Source: Coprococcus sp. (GTDB lineage Bacteria; Bacillota; Clostridia; Lachnospirales; Lachnospiraceae). From it: DNA of 23,688 bases. Location: assembly GCA_016296785.1 (NCBI GenBank), contig JAEDHX010000027.1:1-23688 (forward strand), read 5' to 3'. Under the pieces are notes generated by a model. The model had not been told where the DNA came from. It did no database searches and saw nothing but the letters and a program-made list of their open reading frames with translations. The first letter of the stretch is position 1, and each line of letters begins with the position of its first letter. Of the stretch, positions 1 through 8,220 are shown piece after piece. Both the position numbers and the translations under genes were made by a program.

Positions 1-263
1 GAGGCTTATTTGGTGGAAGCCAGAGAGGTCTGTTAGGCGGCAGTCAGCGTAGTTTTCTTGGCGGTAGCCAACGTGGTCTGTCAGGTGGCAGCCAAAGGGG
101 CGTAAGTGAAAACAGATATTATGAGGGTGATGCCAACGCATGGCAGCAAACGGAGTACTGGTCATATATGCCAATAGAATGGCAGATAATTAACAGATCA
201 CAGAGACCTTCAGAGAATAAGGGTGGCTGTGCTGAGTTTGGGTACGGACTTGATTTAATATAA
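1..263 (+). CDS. C-terminal fragment of a Gly/Ser/Gln/Arg-repeat protein
   Basis: Reading frame 3 is open from the first base to a TAA at 261-263, so this is the 3' end of a gene that starts outside the window. The translation begins with four copies of an eight-residue unit of the form GSQRxxxG (bases 15-107), then a unique tail of about 50 residues rich in aromatic and charged residues (ANAWQQTEYWSYMPIEWQII), ending in GYGLDLI. The family is not recognised. Repeats of this kind are usually flexible linkers or surface-exposed tails. The next gene starts four bases after the stop, so the two are probably cotranscribed with the glycosyltransferase-like and GtrA-like genes, which suggests, without proving, a cell-surface polysaccharide role. 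Confidence 0.7.
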   Translation, partial: GLFGGSQRGLLGGSQRSFLGGSQRGLSGGSQRGVSENRYYEGDANAWQQTEYWSYMPIEWQIINRSQRPSENKGGCAEFGYGLDLI

Positions 264-267
264 AGGG

Positions 268-1113
268 GTGTTTGTTATCAGAGGGTTTCATACATTATGG
301 ACAAGACCGTATTTAGTATCAAATAATACAGATGAATACTTTATGGAAGATTATGATATTCTTACCATGATTTTATCTGCACTAATGTGGAGAAAGAATA
401 ATGGTGATATAAGCCTGTTTGGTGATAATGCGGCTCTTGATTATATTGAAAGTCTTGGGCTAAGTCATATATGGAACGGCGGGTTATACGAGATAAAGGT
501 TCCCGATAATGTGCCTGAGAAAGTCTTTTGGGCAGCAGGTAAGCTATATGCCATGAGACAGATGAAGATGCCTGCAGTAATGGTCGATTTGGATTTAGTT
601 ATCTGGAAGGATATTAGTCAATATGTAAAGTATACAGATATATGTGCAATTCATAGAGAAGGAATATATGACGATATATATCCCGGTAAGGATTTTTTCA
701 AAATGTCTGAGGATTATACTTTTGATCCTGAATGGGACTGGAGTGCATATCCTGTTAATACCTGTATGTTGTATATATCTGACGAGGAATTTAAAAGCTA
801 TTATGTAGATTCAGCCATATCCTTTATGGAGCATTGTATCGAGAAAGAAGAGAATCTATGTCATATGGTTTTTGCTGAACAACGTATGCTTGCTATGTGT
901 GCTCAAAAGAAGGGCAAAACTGTTTCATCCTTTTTCCCTTCGTCAACAGAAATAAAGCATCAGGAAATATTTACACATTTATGGGGTTATAAGAATATAC
1001 TGAAGTTTAACTATAAAGAGAGACAGGCATTTAATAACAGGATGTATAATAGGATTATTACAGAATTCAGTGAGGAAGAAGATACTCTTTCAAAGCTGGA
1101 TATTGCCAGATAA
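268..1113 (+). CDS. Putative glycosyltransferase-like protein (DUF6734-like)
   Basis: A soluble 281-residue protein with no signal peptide or membrane segment. The N-terminal stretch RGFHTLWTRPYL and the motif VDLDLVIWKD at about residues 106-115 resemble GT-A type glycosyltransferases, where a DxD-like motif binds the metal and nucleotide sugar; the overall look is that of the DUF6734 group. Substrate unknown. The start is uncertain: GTG at 268 merges with the AAGGGG Shine-Dalgarno, leaving no spacer, while an ATC at 277 would have good spacing but is a very rare start codon. The next ATG, at 343, would remove the conserved N terminus. It follows the upstream fragment by four bases and precedes a GtrA-like gene, consistent with a surface glycan gene set. 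Confidence 0.6.
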   Translation: MFVIRGFHTLWTRPYLVSNNTDEYFMEDYDILTMILSALMWRKNNGDISLFGDNAALDYIESLGLSHIWNGGLYEIKVPDNVPEKVFWAAGKLYAMRQMKMPAVMVDLDLVIWKDISQYVKYTDICAIHREGIYDDIYPGKDFFKMSEDYTFDPEWDWSAYPVNTCMLYISDEEFKSYYVDSAISFMEHCIEKEENLCHMVFAEQRMLAMCAQKKGKTVSSFFPSSTEIKHQEIFTHLWGYKNILKFNYKERQAFNNRMYNRIITEFSEEEDTLSKLDIAR

Positions 1114-1156
1114 AGGAAAGAAATATAGGGAGAGATTTTTGTAATCAAATTATTTT

Positions 1157-1552
1157 ATGAAATTACTTAAGAAGATACCAAAAGAAATATACATATATAT
1201 TTTGTGGGGAATTTTGGTTGGTCTTGTTAATATTGGTTCTGCATGGTTTTTTATATATAAATGCGGAATAAATGAGATTTATGCCAATTTCATGTCATGG
1301 ATATTGTATAACTATGTTTCGTTTGTAACAAACAGAAAATCAGTTTTCCATACCCATACCCAGAACATAAAGGAATATTTAGTACAACTGGTGCAGTTTT
1401 ATATAAGCAGGGTTATTACGTTGCTGATTGAGACCGGACTTATATTCCTTCTTGTAACTGTAATAGGGCTTCCGGCAATGATTATCAAGATATTTACTTC
1501 GATACTTGTAATTTTTTTGAATTACTTTATAAGTAAAAAGTTTATTTTTTAA
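1157..1552 (+). CDS. GtrA-like family membrane protein
   Basis: A 131-residue integral membrane protein with four predicted transmembrane segments (about residues 12-32, 38-56, 75-98 and 105-128). The central NxxS(W/F)xxNRKxVF-like stretch (YVSFVTNRKSVF) and the closing NYFISKKFIF match the GtrA/DPMS flippase-like family. Members are thought to move lipid-linked sugars across the cytoplasmic membrane or help glycosyltransferases. The ATG at 1157 has no clear Shine-Dalgarno at normal spacing (a GGGAGAG lies more than 20 bases upstream), and an in-frame stop at 1142 rules out an earlier start, so translation may be weak or coupled. It is the last gene before a strong terminator. Confidence 0.8.
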   Translation: MKLLKKIPKEIYIYILWGILVGLVNIGSAWFFIYKCGINEIYANFMSWILYNYVSFVTNRKSVFHTHTQNIKEYLVQLVQFYISRVITLLIETGLIFLLVTVIGLPAMIIKIFTSILVIFLNYFISKKFIF

Positions 1553-1581
1553 AAAGTGTGCAAAAAATGCACACTTTTTTA
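1551..1581 (+). terminator. Rho-independent terminator after the GtrA-like gene
   Basis: An 11-bp perfect stem (1551-1561 with 1569-1579) closes a seven-base loop and runs straight into a T tract. The left arm overlaps the GtrA-like stop codon. A-rich bases on the left also allow function on the other strand. Confidence 0.85.
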
Positions 1582-1623
1582 CTTTTTTCAATAATCCCCC
1601 TGCGTAATATATTGCTTGTAACG

Positions 1624-1652
1624 TTGCGTAATAATGTATTATTGCATATGAA
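1624..1652 (+). promoter_or_regulatory. Possible promoter for the PLDc_N-like/ABC operon
   Basis: TTGCGT at 1624-1629 and TATGAA at 1647-1652 are separated by 17 bases. The match to the vegetative consensus is moderate. It lies between the preceding terminator and the first gene of the ABC operon, which is where a promoter is expected. Confidence 0.35.
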
Positions 1653-1699
1653 ATAACAAAAAATATGCAATTTGCACATGTTCTAAGGAGGAATTTATT

Positions 1700-1912
1700 A
1701 TGACAACAATTGAGCAGGTTAAAGAGTTTTTACCACTAATTATTCCGCTTATTATTGCGGAGATAGTATTACTTTTATTTACACTCCGTCACATTTTGAC
1801 TCATAAAAAGTATAAAAGGGGAACCAGAGCGTTATGGATTGTAATTACAATAATAGGTATGGAGTTTATAGGACCTATTTTATATTTTCTTCTCGGAAAA
1901 GAAGATGAGTAA
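1700..1912 (+). CDS. Small two-helix membrane protein, PLDc_N-like
   Basis: A 70-residue protein with two transmembrane helices (about residues 11-31 and 43-65) and a short basic loop HKKYKRGTRALW between them. The pattern resembles the PLDc_N domain (phospholipase D-nuclease N-terminal), which also occurs as a stand-alone small protein beside exporters of the bacitracin/lantibiotic-resistance type. The AAGGAGG Shine-Dalgarno before the ATG is excellent. It is followed after 28 bases by an ABC ATPase and its permease, so it is probably an accessory subunit or immunity-like component. No catalytic motif is present. Confidence 0.75.
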   Translation: MTTIEQVKEFLPLIIPLIIAEIVLLLFTLRHILTHKKYKRGTRALWIVITIIGMEFIGPILYFLLGKEDE

Positions 1913-1940
1913 ATAGTGTTGTTTTATTGAGGATACGTAT

Positions 1941-2840
1941 ATGAATATGATTAGTATAACCGGGCTTAGTAAAAGCTTTGGTGAAAAAAAGGTAATTGAC
2001 GAATTGAATATGACAGTTCCTATGCATAGTATTTTTGGCTTCATAGGAAGAAATGGCGCGGGCAAAACTACCACGATGAAAATGATATTAGGATTATTAA
2101 AGCCTGATGGTGGAGAGATATATGTAAATGGAGACAAGGTCGTATATGGACAGACCGGGACAAACAAATATATAGGCTATTTACCTGATGTGCCGGAGTT
2201 TTATTCATTTATGACTCCGTATGAATATTTGAGTATGTGTGGAAGCATTTGCAAGATGGCGGAAGCTGAGATAAGAGAAAGGAGTAATAAGCTTCTTGAA
2301 CTTGTTGGGTTATCTGGCGATAAGCGCAGAATTAAAGGATTTTCCAGAGGTATGAAGCAGCGACTCGGTATTGCACAGGCATTATTAAAACGTCCGTTAT
2401 TACTTATTTGTGATGAACCTACTTCGGCGCTTGACCCTATTGGAAGGAGAGAAATTCTTGATATATTACTTGAGGTAAAGGAAGAAACGACTGTGCTGCT
2501 TTCCACTCATATTTTGTCTGATGTAGAAAGAATATGTACTGATGTGGCATTCCTTAACGAGGGAAAAATAATGTTACAGGGAAGTGTACCATCTGTAAAA
2601 GGTATTTATTCCTCAAATGAATTCGTTATTGAAGCTGTAAATAAAGAGGAAGATTATAAGCTTAAGCAAATGTTTAGCGATATATGTCATATGGAAGAAG
2701 GCAGGTTGATTTTTGATGGTGATGACAACGTAATGTTTAATGTAATGCAATATATTGTTCAAAACAATATCAAGATTCAACGAATTGAAAAGGCTGAGGC
2801 AAATCTTGAAAAGCTGTTTTTGGAGGTGGTGTCAAAATGA
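1941..2840 (+). CDS. ABC transporter ATP-binding protein
   Basis: A 299-residue ATPase. Walker A is GRNGAGKT at residues 36-43, the signature is SRGMKQ at 135-140, Walker B is LLLICDEP at 153-160 with E159, and the switch histidine is H190. The Q-loop glutamine is replaced in the segment GYLPD (79-83), as is common in the BcrA/CcmA-like exporter group. The last 80 residues form a small regulatory domain. The stop overlaps the start of the permease gene as ATGA (2837-2840), a sign of translational coupling. By family it probably exports or removes a peptide antibiotic or lipid; the substrate cannot be read from the sequence. It could instead work in general membrane homeostasis. Confidence 0.92.
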   Translation: MNMISITGLSKSFGEKKVIDELNMTVPMHSIFGFIGRNGAGKTTTMKMILGLLKPDGGEIYVNGDKVVYGQTGTNKYIGYLPDVPEFYSFMTPYEYLSMCGSICKMAEAEIRERSNKLLELVGLSGDKRRIKGFSRGMKQRLGIAQALLKRPLLLICDEPTSALDPIGRREILDILLEVKEETTVLLSTHILSDVERICTDVAFLNEGKIMLQGSVPSVKGIYSSNEFVIEAVNKEEDYKLKQMFSDICHMEEGRLIFDGDDNVMFNVMQYIVQNNIKIQRIEKAEANLEKLFLEVVSK

Positions 2841-3607
2841 AAGCATTGCTCGCATTTATGAAAAAAGAATGGATGGAAGCAATTAGAAGCGGAAAATTAG
2901 TCTTCCTTATTATATTATTTACGCTATTTGGAATAATGAATCCGGCGATTGCTAAGCTTACACCATGGCTTATGAAGCAAATGTCTTCTCAGCTTGCAGA
3001 GTCAGGAATGATTATTACGAGTGTCAAAGTAGATGCTCTTACCTCTTGGACTCAGTTTTTCAAAAATCTGCCAATAGGCCTGATAGTATTTGCAATTATG
3101 TTTAGCGGTTCATTTACTAAGGAGTATCAAAGTGGAACAATGCAGCTGCTAATTACTAAAGGCTTAGCAAGATTTAAAATTTTATTTTCCAAATTGTCTA
3201 TAATGGTATTATTATGGTCATTATGTTATTGGATATGTTATTTTGTCACGTTCTTTTATAATTCATATTATTGGGATAACAGTGTGGCAAATCAACTTGT
3301 AAATGCAGCAGTAACGTGGTGGCTGTTTGGATTATGGATAATGTGTTTAATTGTACTGTTTTCTACCGTTAGTAATAGTAGTGGAGCTGTAATGGCCGGA
3401 ACATTTGGAATCGTAGTAGTTTCCTATATTATGGAGATGTTTCCCGGTATTAAGGAATATGTACCAACATTTCTTATGAAATCATCAAATATTGTAATTG
3501 GTATGTCAGATGCAGGCCAGTATACAAATTCAATTATTATTGTTTGTGGAATGATGGTAATTTGTTTCTTAGCAAGTATATTGCTTATAAACAAGAAGAA
3601 GATATAG
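2837..3607 (+). CDS. ABC transporter permease (ABC-2 type)
   Basis: A 256-residue membrane protein with about six transmembrane helices, starting with the amphipathic segment MKALLAFMKKEWMEAIRSGK that is typical of ABC-2/NatB-like permeases. The motif FTKEYQSGTMQLLITKGL at about residues 93-110 is the family's cytoplasmic coupling region. The start overlaps the ATPase stop by four bases, so the two make a stoichiometric complex. No terminator with a T tract follows within 260 bases, so some read-through toward fabF is possible. Confidence 0.9.
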   Translation: MKALLAFMKKEWMEAIRSGKLVFLIILFTLFGIMNPAIAKLTPWLMKQMSSQLAESGMIITSVKVDALTSWTQFFKNLPIGLIVFAIMFSGSFTKEYQSGTMQLLITKGLARFKILFSKLSIMVLLWSLCYWICYFVTFFYNSYYWDNSVANQLVNAAVTWWLFGLWIMCLIVLFSTVSNSSGAVMAGTFGIVVVSYIMEMFPGIKEYVPTFLMKSSNIVIGMSDAGQYTNSIIIVCGMMVICFLASILLINKKKI

Positions 3608-3729
3608 AAGACGGAATTTATCATTTGATAGGGTATATATATTATACACAGTGTTGGATAATGATATATTCGTCAAAAAAAATGGAAAAATTTTATAGAT
3701 TTTTTATTAAAAAAAAGAAAAACAGTTCT

Positions 3730-3758
3730 TTCCAAATCGTGACAAAGTGAGTTATAAT
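3730..3758 (+). promoter_or_regulatory. Candidate promoter for fabF-accDA
   Basis: A perfect TATAAT lies at 3753-3758; the -35 position 17 bases upstream holds a weak TTCCAA (3730-3735). The predicted leader is about 110 bases and contains the palindromes described separately. The rest of the gap 3608-3729 is AT-rich with no gene that I can support. Confidence 0.45.
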
Positions 3759-3812
3759 CATAATGTTAAGCTGTTATATGAAACATATACAATAAAGCTT
3801 ATTCATTCGTTA

Positions 3813-3854
3813 AATATTATAATATTCCGGTATCTTGTATTACCGGGCAATATT
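3813..3854 (+). promoter_or_regulatory. Overlapping palindrome and hairpin in the fabF leader
   Basis: AATATTATAATATT at 3813-3826 is a perfect 14-bp palindrome. Its right half is also the left end of a 12-bp stem (3821-3832 with 3841-3854, two-base bulge at 3847-3848, loop TCTTGTAT) whose core is CCGGTA/TACCGG. The stem ends five bases before the AAGGAG Shine-Dalgarno of fabF. It could be an operator for a fatty-acid regulator or a leader RNA structure. Confidence 0.45.
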
Positions 3855-3871
3855 AGTTAAGGAGATATGAT

Positions 3872-5107
3872 ATGAAGAGAAGAGTAGTAATTACAGGTAT
3901 AGGCGCTATTACTCCAATAGGAAACAATGTTGACGAGTATTGGAATGGACTTAAGGAAGGTAAGCATGGATTTGGTCCTATTACTCAGTTTGACGGAACA
4001 GATTATAAATGTAAGGTTGTTGGAGAAGTTAAGGATTTTGCTGCCAAGGATTATATGGATCCAAAGGCTGCAAGAAGAATGGCTAGATTTACTCAGTTTG
4101 CTGTTAAGGCTGCAAAGGAAGCTATGGAGGATTCAGGACTTGATATGTCTGTAGAAGATGCATACCGTGTAGGTACATGTATCGGTTCAGGTGTAGGTAG
4201 CCTTCAGGAGATAGAGGGCGCTTATGATAAGATTATTACAAAGGGACCTAGTAGAGTAAGTCCATTTGTAGTACCTATGATGATAAGCAATATTGCTGCT
4301 GGTAATGTTGCTATTATGTATGGACTTAAAGGTAAGAGTATTGATGTTGTTACAGCCTGTGCTTCCGGAACAAATAGTATCGGTGAGGCATTTAGAACAA
4401 TTCAGTATGGTGATGCTGACGTAATGGTAGCAGGTGGTACAGAAGCAGCAGTTACACCAATAGGCATTTCAACATTTGATTCGCTTACGGCACTTACATC
4501 TTCAACTGATCCTGACAGATGCTCTATACCATTTGATAAGGACAGAAGCGGTTTTGTTCTTGGTGAAGGCGCCGGAATAGTAATTCTTGAGGAGTTAGAG
4601 CATGCTAAGAAGAGAGGCGCTAAGATTTACGCTGAGCTTACAGGTTATGGATGCTCAAGTGATGCGCATCATATTACAGCACCTGAGGAGTCAGGAGAAG
4701 GCCCTGCAGTAGCAATGGTAAATGCTGTAAATGACGCAGGAATATCATTAAACGATGTTCAGTATATTAATGCTCATGGAACAAGTACACATCTTAATGA
4801 CCTTGTTGAAACAAGAGCTATTAAGAAGGCTTTTGGTGAGCATGCAAAGGATATAAAGATTAATTCAACTAAGTCTATGACAGGACATTTGCTTGGTGCA
4901 GCAGGAGCAATTGAATGTATCGCATGTGTTAAGACTATTGAAGAAGGATATATTCACAGAACTCGTGGCCTTATCGAGAGCGAGGAAGAGCTTGATCTTG
5001 ATTACTGTAAAGAGCCTTACGAGATGAAGGTTGATTGTGCCCTTAGTAATTCACTTGGTTTTGGAGGACATAACGCTTGTATTATTATTCAGAAATATGA
5101 GGGGTAA
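3872..5107 (+). CDS. fabF: 3-oxoacyl-[acyl-carrier-protein] synthase II
   Basis: A 411-residue KAS II, the normal length. It condenses malonyl-ACP with a growing acyl-ACP in type II fatty acid elongation in the cytosol. The Cys-His-His triad is intact: C163 in VTACASGTNS, H302 in NAHGTSTHLND, H339 in KSMTGHLLGAAGA, with the supporting K334; the glycine-rich end GFGGHNA is present. The GGAG ribosome site sits correctly before the ATG. accDA follows after six bases, so the pair is cotranscribed. Unusually, acpP, fabD, fabG, fabZ, fabK, accB and accC are absent around it, so the pathway's genes are split over the genome. Confidence 0.97.
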   Translation: MKRRVVITGIGAITPIGNNVDEYWNGLKEGKHGFGPITQFDGTDYKCKVVGEVKDFAAKDYMDPKAARRMARFTQFAVKAAKEAMEDSGLDMSVEDAYRVGTCIGSGVGSLQEIEGAYDKIITKGPSRVSPFVVPMMISNIAAGNVAIMYGLKGKSIDVVTACASGTNSIGEAFRTIQYGDADVMVAGGTEAAVTPIGISTFDSLTALTSSTDPDRCSIPFDKDRSGFVLGEGAGIVILEELEHAKKRGAKIYAELTGYGCSSDAHHITAPEESGEGPAVAMVNAVNDAGISLNDVQYINAHGTSTHLNDLVETRAIKKAFGEHAKDIKINSTKSMTGHLLGAAGAIECIACVKTIEEGYIHRTRGLIESEEELDLDYCKEPYEMKVDCALSNSLGFGGHNACIIIQKYEG

Positions 5108-5113
5108 TAAAGA

Positions 5114-6826
5114 ATGTTATTTATTAAGAAAAAAGCAAGAGACGAAGAGATGAAGGCTGCAAGATTAGTAAATGAAGATAAAGTGGATAAACCGGAGACT
5201 ATCAAGTGTCCAAAATGCGGCAAAGAGGTAGATAAACAAAGAGTAGTAAAGGCAAAATACATTTGCTATGAATGTGGCTCTTATTTCAGAGTAAAAACAA
5301 AAAATAGAATTAAGATGGTTACGGATTCAAAAACATTTGAACCATGGTTTGAGGATATGCCTAAGTCTAATCCACTTGGAACAGAGGGCTATGAAGATAA
5401 GGTGGCGGCAGCACAGGAGAAAACAGGACTTAGTGAGGCCGTTACAATAGGTAAGGCACTTGTAAATGGGGAGCCTTGCGTAATTGGAGTATGTGATGCC
5501 AGATTCCTTATGAGTAGCATGGGATATGTTGTTGGAGAGAAAATTGTAAGAGCTGTTGAAAGAGCTACTAAGGAGGAGCTTCCTGTATTTATGTTCTGTT
5601 GTTCAGGAGGTGCCAGAATGCAGGAGGGTATTATTTCTCTTATGCAGATGGCTAAGACATCAGCAGCATTTAAGAAGCATTCAGAAGCAGGGCTTTTATA
5701 TGTACCAATTCTAACTGATCCGACAACAGGCGGTGTAACTGCCAGCTTTGCAATGCTTGGCGATATTATTCTTGGTGAGCCTGATGCACTTATTGGTTTT
5801 GCGGGACCTAGAGTTATTAAGCAGACAATCGGCCAGGAGCTTCCTGAGGGCTTCCAGAGAGCAGAGTTTCTTGTAGAGCATGGAATTATAGATGGTATTG
5901 TAACAAGAGATAAATTAAAGGATACAATGTATCGACTTATTGTTACACATAAGAAGCAGAAGGGCTATGCAAACTTTAATACAATAGAGGCTGACAAGTT
6001 TGATATTAGTGAGGTACTTAAAGAACGACTTATCTCTTATGAACCTAAAACCCCGTGGGAGAAATTAAAGGGTGCACGTCAGATGAGCAGACCATCAGGA
6101 ATGGATTATGTTAAATATATTTGTGATGACTTCTATGAGATTCATGGAGACAGAACAATGAATGATGACAAAGCCATTGTTGGAGGTATAGGACATATTG
6201 ATGGACAACCTGTTACAATAATTTCGCAGGTTAAGGGTGCAAATAGTTCAGAGTGTATATCAAGAAACTTTGGTATGCCGCTTCCTGATGGTTATAGAAA
6301 AGCATTAAGACTTATGAAACAGGCTGAAAAGTTTGGAAGACCAATTATTACATTTGTTAATACTCCTGGTGCGTTCTGTGGTCTTGAGGCAGAGGAACGT
6401 GGAATGGGTGAGGCTATTGCTCGTAATTTATATGAAATGTCAGCTCTAAAGGTTCCTGTTCTTGCAATATTAATTGGAGAAGGTGGCAGTGGCGGTGCAC
6501 TTGCACTTGCTGTTGGTAATGAAGTATGGATGCTTGAGAATGCAACATACTCTATTCTTTCACCGGAAGGATATGCTTCTATATTATGGAAGGATAGCAG
6601 CAGAGCAGAAGAGGCAGCAGAGGTAATGAAGATTACTGCTCAGGATCTTGAGAAGCTCAAGGTAATAGAAAAGGTTATTCCTGAATATGGTGGTGCAGAT
6701 GCTGCATCTGTTCCATATATTGGAGAATTCCTTAAGATTAATATAAAAGAATTTCTGAAGAAGTTTGATAATATGTCTCCTGATGAAATTGCAGAAGACA
6801 GATATAGCAGATTCAGAAAAATGTAA
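5114..6826 (+). CDS. accDA: Acetyl-CoA carboxylase carboxyltransferase, fused beta and alpha subunits
   Basis: A 570-residue fusion. Residues about 1-290 are AccD (beta): a zinc ribbon with C32, C35, C51 and C54 (CPKC...CYEC), then the crotonase-like core with CCSGGARMQEG and the oxyanion region LTDPTTGGVTASFAMLGD. Residues about 300-570 are AccA (alpha): DRTMNDDKAIVGGIG, NFGMPLPDGYRKALRLM, TPGAF, IGEGGSGGALA and LSPEGYASILWK. The N-terminal helical part of a stand-alone AccA is shortened at the junction. It transfers the carboxyl group from biotinyl-AccB to acetyl-CoA, giving malonyl-CoA for FabH and FabF. The protein begins with a short basic tail before the zinc ribbon. accB and accC must lie elsewhere. 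Confidence 0.96.
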   Translation: MLFIKKKARDEEMKAARLVNEDKVDKPETIKCPKCGKEVDKQRVVKAKYICYECGSYFRVKTKNRIKMVTDSKTFEPWFEDMPKSNPLGTEGYEDKVAAAQEKTGLSEAVTIGKALVNGEPCVIGVCDARFLMSSMGYVVGEKIVRAVERATKEELPVFMFCCSGGARMQEGIISLMQMAKTSAAFKKHSEAGLLYVPILTDPTTGGVTASFAMLGDIILGEPDALIGFAGPRVIKQTIGQELPEGFQRAEFLVEHGIIDGIVTRDKLKDTMYRLIVTHKKQKGYANFNTIEADKFDISEVLKERLISYEPKTPWEKLKGARQMSRPSGMDYVKYICDDFYEIHGDRTMNDDKAIVGGIGHIDGQPVTIISQVKGANSSECISRNFGMPLPDGYRKALRLMKQAEKFGRPIITFVNTPGAFCGLEAEERGMGEAIARNLYEMSALKVPVLAILIGEGGSGGALALAVGNEVWMLENATYSILSPEGYASILWKDSSRAEEAAEVMKITAQDLEKLKVIEKVIPEYGGADAASVPYIGEFLKINIKEFLKKFDNMSPDEIAEDRYSRFRKM

Positions 6827-6845
6827 TATAATAGTATATAAAGAC

Positions 6846-6884
6846 AGTAAGGTGCACTATGTATTAGTGCACCTTACTATTTTC
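6846..6884 (+). terminator. Terminator between convergent accDA and the histidine kinase gene
   Basis: A perfect 14-bp stem (6846-6859 with 6865-6878) closes a five-base loop and is followed by ATTTTCT. The kinase stop codon (6864-6866, minus strand) lies inside the hairpin. It serves accDA best; the T tract for the minus strand is weak. Confidence 0.75.
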
Positions 6885-8204
6885 TAAGTTATATGGAATG
6901 GTTACAACAGCCTCATACCTGTCCTTCTCAATAAAGGTTGTAAAGGTACCATAATAACGTGATGTAATTCGTTCAACATTCTTTAATCCATATCCATGAT
7001 GAAGATTTTCGCTTCTTGTATAGAAATTATTTTTTCCCGGTGGAAGGGAATTTGATATATAAATAATAAGATTTCCCCGTTCTGTAGTAATGTTTACTGA
7101 AATATCTTTAGGAGCTGATTGCTTCTTGCATGACTCATAGCTATTATCAAGGAGATTACCTAGAATAACACAAAGGTCATATTCATTTATTGAAATCAGA
7201 TTTTTATCAACCTTAAGATTTAGCTTTAGTGTAATATTATCTTCGGCTGTGAGTGAAATGTAATTATTGAGAAAAGCATCAATTACCAGTATACCTGTAT
7301 TAATCTGGCTTACCGTGTTATCGAGGTCTTTAATTGCGTCAGACAAATATTCGCGAAGCTCTGACGCCTTGCTATCATATTCATTCTTGCCATTATCAAG
7401 GCTATCTAAATAATTTTGAATAATAAACAGATGCTTCTTTGTATCATGTACTATGCTTCTTGTGTTTCTATAAGCTGTTGAAAGCTGAATATATTTTGTC
7501 TCTTGAAAATTTTCCTGTTGAACAAGCTGTTTATTTTCTGCCGAAAGCTTCTTAGACAATAAGACATAATCAAATAACAGGAAATTAACAACATTAATTA
7601 CAAACAACGATAGTATGGTAAATAACTGATATATATACATTCCTGCAAATTTAATATCAACAAGATCAATTACAAAAAACAGCATAATGGGAGATAATAC
7701 AGGTATTACCATAACTAATATGCTGTATTTTATGGAGTATGCAAGCTTATGACGCTTAACTATATGTACAACAATTAGAACAAAACAAAGAGTAAGCAGC
7801 TTGGCAAAGCAGGTAAATATGGTTTCCATATTTTCTGACTGCGCAATTGTTGAGTACTTCTGGGAAGCAGGAATTGTTATATAAACTATATTCTCTGCCA
7901 GGAGTGCAAGAGCCTCAAAGGAAATAGCAACAAACAGCCTGTTTCTCAAAGTTGATTTATATAGCAGCGCTATAAGAAATGTGAGAAGTGTTGCCCAAAT
8001 AGTAAGTGCAACCTGGTTATAAAAACCGGATGAGAAATTAATAACATATGGCTCTGCAGATAAAAGAAATTGCATCGCAGCATATGCACTAATATGTAAA
8101 ATAACAGGCCCCCTTCTGTTATTTGATCCAAAAAGTCCAATAAAATAGAGTGCCACTGTTACACTGTCAAGTATTCCATTTATTATAAAAAATAATATCT
8201 CCAT
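6864..8204 (-). CDS. AgrC-like sensor histidine kinase (GHKL)
   Basis: A 446-residue membrane kinase. Residues 1-215 hold six to seven transmembrane helices, the pheromone-sensing part in this family. A coiled linker (about 216-245) leads to the phosphoacceptor segment RSIVHDTKKHLF with H253. The ATP-binding domain has the N box GNLLDNSYES (N350, N354) and a G box HGYGLKNVERI (G404, G406), and lacks the longer lid of ordinary HisKA kinases, which fits HATPase_c_5. It lies 16 bases after the LytTR regulator gene in an agrB-agrA-agrC order. A GGGG ribosome site precedes the ATG. It probably senses the cyclic peptide made from the agrD-like product at 9796. Confidence 0.88.
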   Translation of the reverse strand: MEILFFIINGILDSVTVALYFIGLFGSNNRRGPVILHISAYAAMQFLLSAEPYVINFSSGFYNQVALTIWATLLTFLIALLYKSTLRNRLFVAISFEALALLAENIVYITIPASQKYSTIAQSENMETIFTCFAKLLTLCFVLIVVHIVKRHKLAYSIKYSILVMVIPVLSPIMLFFVIDLVDIKFAGMYIYQLFTILSLFVINVVNFLLFDYVLLSKKLSAENKQLVQQENFQETKYIQLSTAYRNTRSIVHDTKKHLFIIQNYLDSLDNGKNEYDSKASELREYLSDAIKDLDNTVSQINTGILVIDAFLNNYISLTAEDNITLKLNLKVDKNLISINEYDLCVILGNLLDNSYESCKKQSAPKDISVNITTERGNLIIYISNSLPPGKNNFYTRSENLHHGYGLKNVERITSRYYGTFTTFIEKDRYEAVVTIPYNLENSKVH

Positions 8205-8220
8205 CTCTTACCCCGTATTT

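Noticed and set aside
3610..3674. Long imperfect hairpin after the ABC permease as a terminator
   Set aside because: The arms (GACGGAATTTATCAT and ATGATATATTCGTC) pair imperfectly and are followed by an A run, not a T run, on the plus strand.
3544..3750. 68-codon frame overlapping the end of the ABC permease
   Set aside because: It overlaps the permease by 64 bases, lacks a ribosome site and ends in low-complexity lysine codons from AT-rich DNA.
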